Shown piece by piece: positions 62,373 through 64,000 of a stretch of 64,000 nucleotides of DNA. The notes beneath the pieces are model-generated. The model did not search any database, was not told the DNA's origin, and saw only the letters and a program-made list of their open reading frames with translations. The position numbers and the translations under genes are program-made. Position 1 is the stretch's first letter. Every line of letters begins with the position of its first letter. The DNA is taken from assembly GCA_900708905.1 (NCBI GenBank), contig CAADRB010000018.1, positions 1,187,668 through 1,251,667 of the forward strand, given 5' to 3'. The DNA comes from Hymenolepis diminuta. Its lineage: Eukaryota; Platyhelminthes; Cestoda; Cyclophyllidea; Hymenolepididae.

Positions 62373-64000
62373 AGAAAACAGAGCCAACGAAACGACATTG
62401 CTAAAATGCACCAAAAGACAAGAATTCGCAGTATTTAATTAAATAATGAGAAGAATATTTAAGATAATTTGTGTCAATTTAAAGTAATCTGAATATAAAT
62501 TGTTATTTGATTGCAGATGAAATTGCAAATCTCGAATTGCACAAGTCTAAAAAATTTGGCGGAGTCGCCACTCGCAGTTTCGTAGTCCTATGACCTGGCA
62601 TAAGCCAAGATTTGCAGCTTCTATAAAAGATACTCTTAAAGACGGAGGTACCAATCGAAGTTTCAGTTCTTAAGAAGTCTTGCATTTTCAAGAGCGAAAT
62701 CTTCTTGTTTAACTTCCTCTTTTCCATAGAAATTTAATATTAGAAGTTATCCTTCCTTATCAATATTAACTGCTGAGTACAAATGTTAAAAGAATGATGG
62801 CTTAATTAAACTGTCTAAGTAAAACGTAATCACTAAATGGATGTGCGAATTCGAGAGCTGTCAAGTAATTTGATAATGTAGATTCAAATTCGCTTGATTA
62901 GGGACAGATTAAATTGCCCGCATTTTTTCACATGTGTGGAGAAGAAATAGTTTTAGACACTTTTTGTAACAGAGTATTAGAAAATTTCTATAACTTTTTA
63001 AGCTATCTAATGACTCTTAAGACTTAAATTTTAAATAGTATAATTCGTCTCATTGAAGATAAAAATCTTTTCAAAGGTCTACTGAAGCGTCTGGAATAAC
63101 GTTTGGCCGATGAGTGCGTTGGATCTCCGGAGTTTCAGGACTCCTCCGCGGTGGGAGGTAAAATACTTCTAGATAAATCTCCAGATAATTTAACTTGACT
63201 GGTGATCAAGCAAGCAGAGTTTCAGGACTAACTGTTGCTTGAACACAGTAGGCTCGGAGATAAGTTGTGTCAGAACGACTTTAGACGTGGAAGATTCCAT
63301 AGAGTGTGTGAGGTTTACTACTTTTACACAATTTCTACTTAATATCAGGTCAACATTGGCAACCTGAACCGGAGTTCCAACTTAGAGCACCAATTGAGAT
63401 AATGGTAAATTGTCAGAAATACAACAAAATAGTCACAAATCCTCCAAAATTAATAATAACACGAGATTAAGCAAATTTCTACCATCTCCTCTAAATTCGT
63501 CAAGGCAACAACCCACAATTTTAGTTTAATCATTCTTGGATAAAATTATTTTATTTAAATTCGACAAAATAATTTTAGTTTGAACATTTAGCACCATAAA
63601 ATGTTATATACAAAGTAATTAAACAACTAGCTAACTCTCAGACAATTAACTTAGATCTAAGACAGTAGTAGCTATGTTAATCAAATAAAGAAAATTTTAA
63701 ATAATTATTTTCTAAAATATGACTTTGTTAGGTCAGACATAACCAAAAGCCTTTTTCTTTATTTGAGATCATAATTATAAAATAAATAATTCTACTGTTG
63801 AAATATACGATCAAATAATATGAAATTTTATAACTAGCTGAATAATTACTATGACACAGAAACACTAAGAAAATATTAGAATTCGTCTTAGGATTCAGAG
63901 AACATGCAAATATATCATGTATTTAGCAGTGATATCTTCAAGAACATTTGGGAAGGAATCGTTAAAAAATAACTACAAAAACTGGCAAAAAAATAAGCAA
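62373..64000. other. Non-coding or unassigned end of window
   Basis: No identified gene. A short exon-like frame at 62517-62594 on plus follows an acceptor (TTTGATTGCAG) and reads DEIANLELHKSKKFGGVATR before a stop. A minus-strand open frame at 62503-62727 overlaps it. Neither is recognised. The last kilobase is strongly AT-rich. Confidence 0.35.

Overview
This window is eukaryotic, AT-rich nuclear DNA with spliced genes, long repeat-rich intergenic stretches, degenerate LTR retrotransposons, short interspersed repeats and four assembly gaps. I infer a flatworm (Platyhelminthes), possibly a trematode. The reasons are very small introns (31, 32, 32 and 38 bp), small 5' introns followed by kilobase-sized 3' introns in one gene, a micro-exon, the Gypsy-type elements and a ciliary gene. 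No single marker proves the lineage.

Layout. (1) 1.5-9.7 kb, plus strand: a complete 10-exon ARFGAP2/3 gene (534 aa), a coatomer-linked GTPase-activating protein of the Golgi. (2) 12.4-17.7 kb, minus strand: an 11-exon gene (994 aa) whose C-terminal half is the ZU5-ZU5-UPA-death domain block of ankyrins and PIDD. In place of ankyrin or leucine-rich repeats it has an acidic, helical N-terminal module that I do not recognise. (3) 19.9-20.2 kb: a probable solo LTR. (4) 23.4-26.2 kb, plus strand: a decayed Gypsy pol with lost catalytic residues. (5) 26.9-36.1 kb, minus strand: a paralogue of gene 2. Two clean exons at 34.8-36.1 kb encode only the N-terminal module, and decayed ZU5/UPA-like coding stretches lie further downstream at 26.9-28.6 kb. 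(6) 36-50 kb: mostly non-coding DNA with interspersed repeats. (7) 50.0-50.9 kb, minus strand: an ATF4/ATF5-type bZIP gene whose leader carries a short uORF followed by a uORF overlapping the main start out of frame, as in animal ATF4 mRNAs. (8) 53.4-59.7 kb, plus strand: CFAP100 (CCDC37), an axonemal protein, with its extreme N-terminus unresolved. (9) 60.4-62.4 kb, minus strand: a second, better preserved Gypsy 3' end with an LTR.

The genes do not form an operon or a pathway. The most interesting items are the death-domain gene with its stand-alone N-terminal paralogue, and the ATF4-like uORF leader. Exon boundaries were chained by hand from splice sites and reading-frame phase; no search was run.
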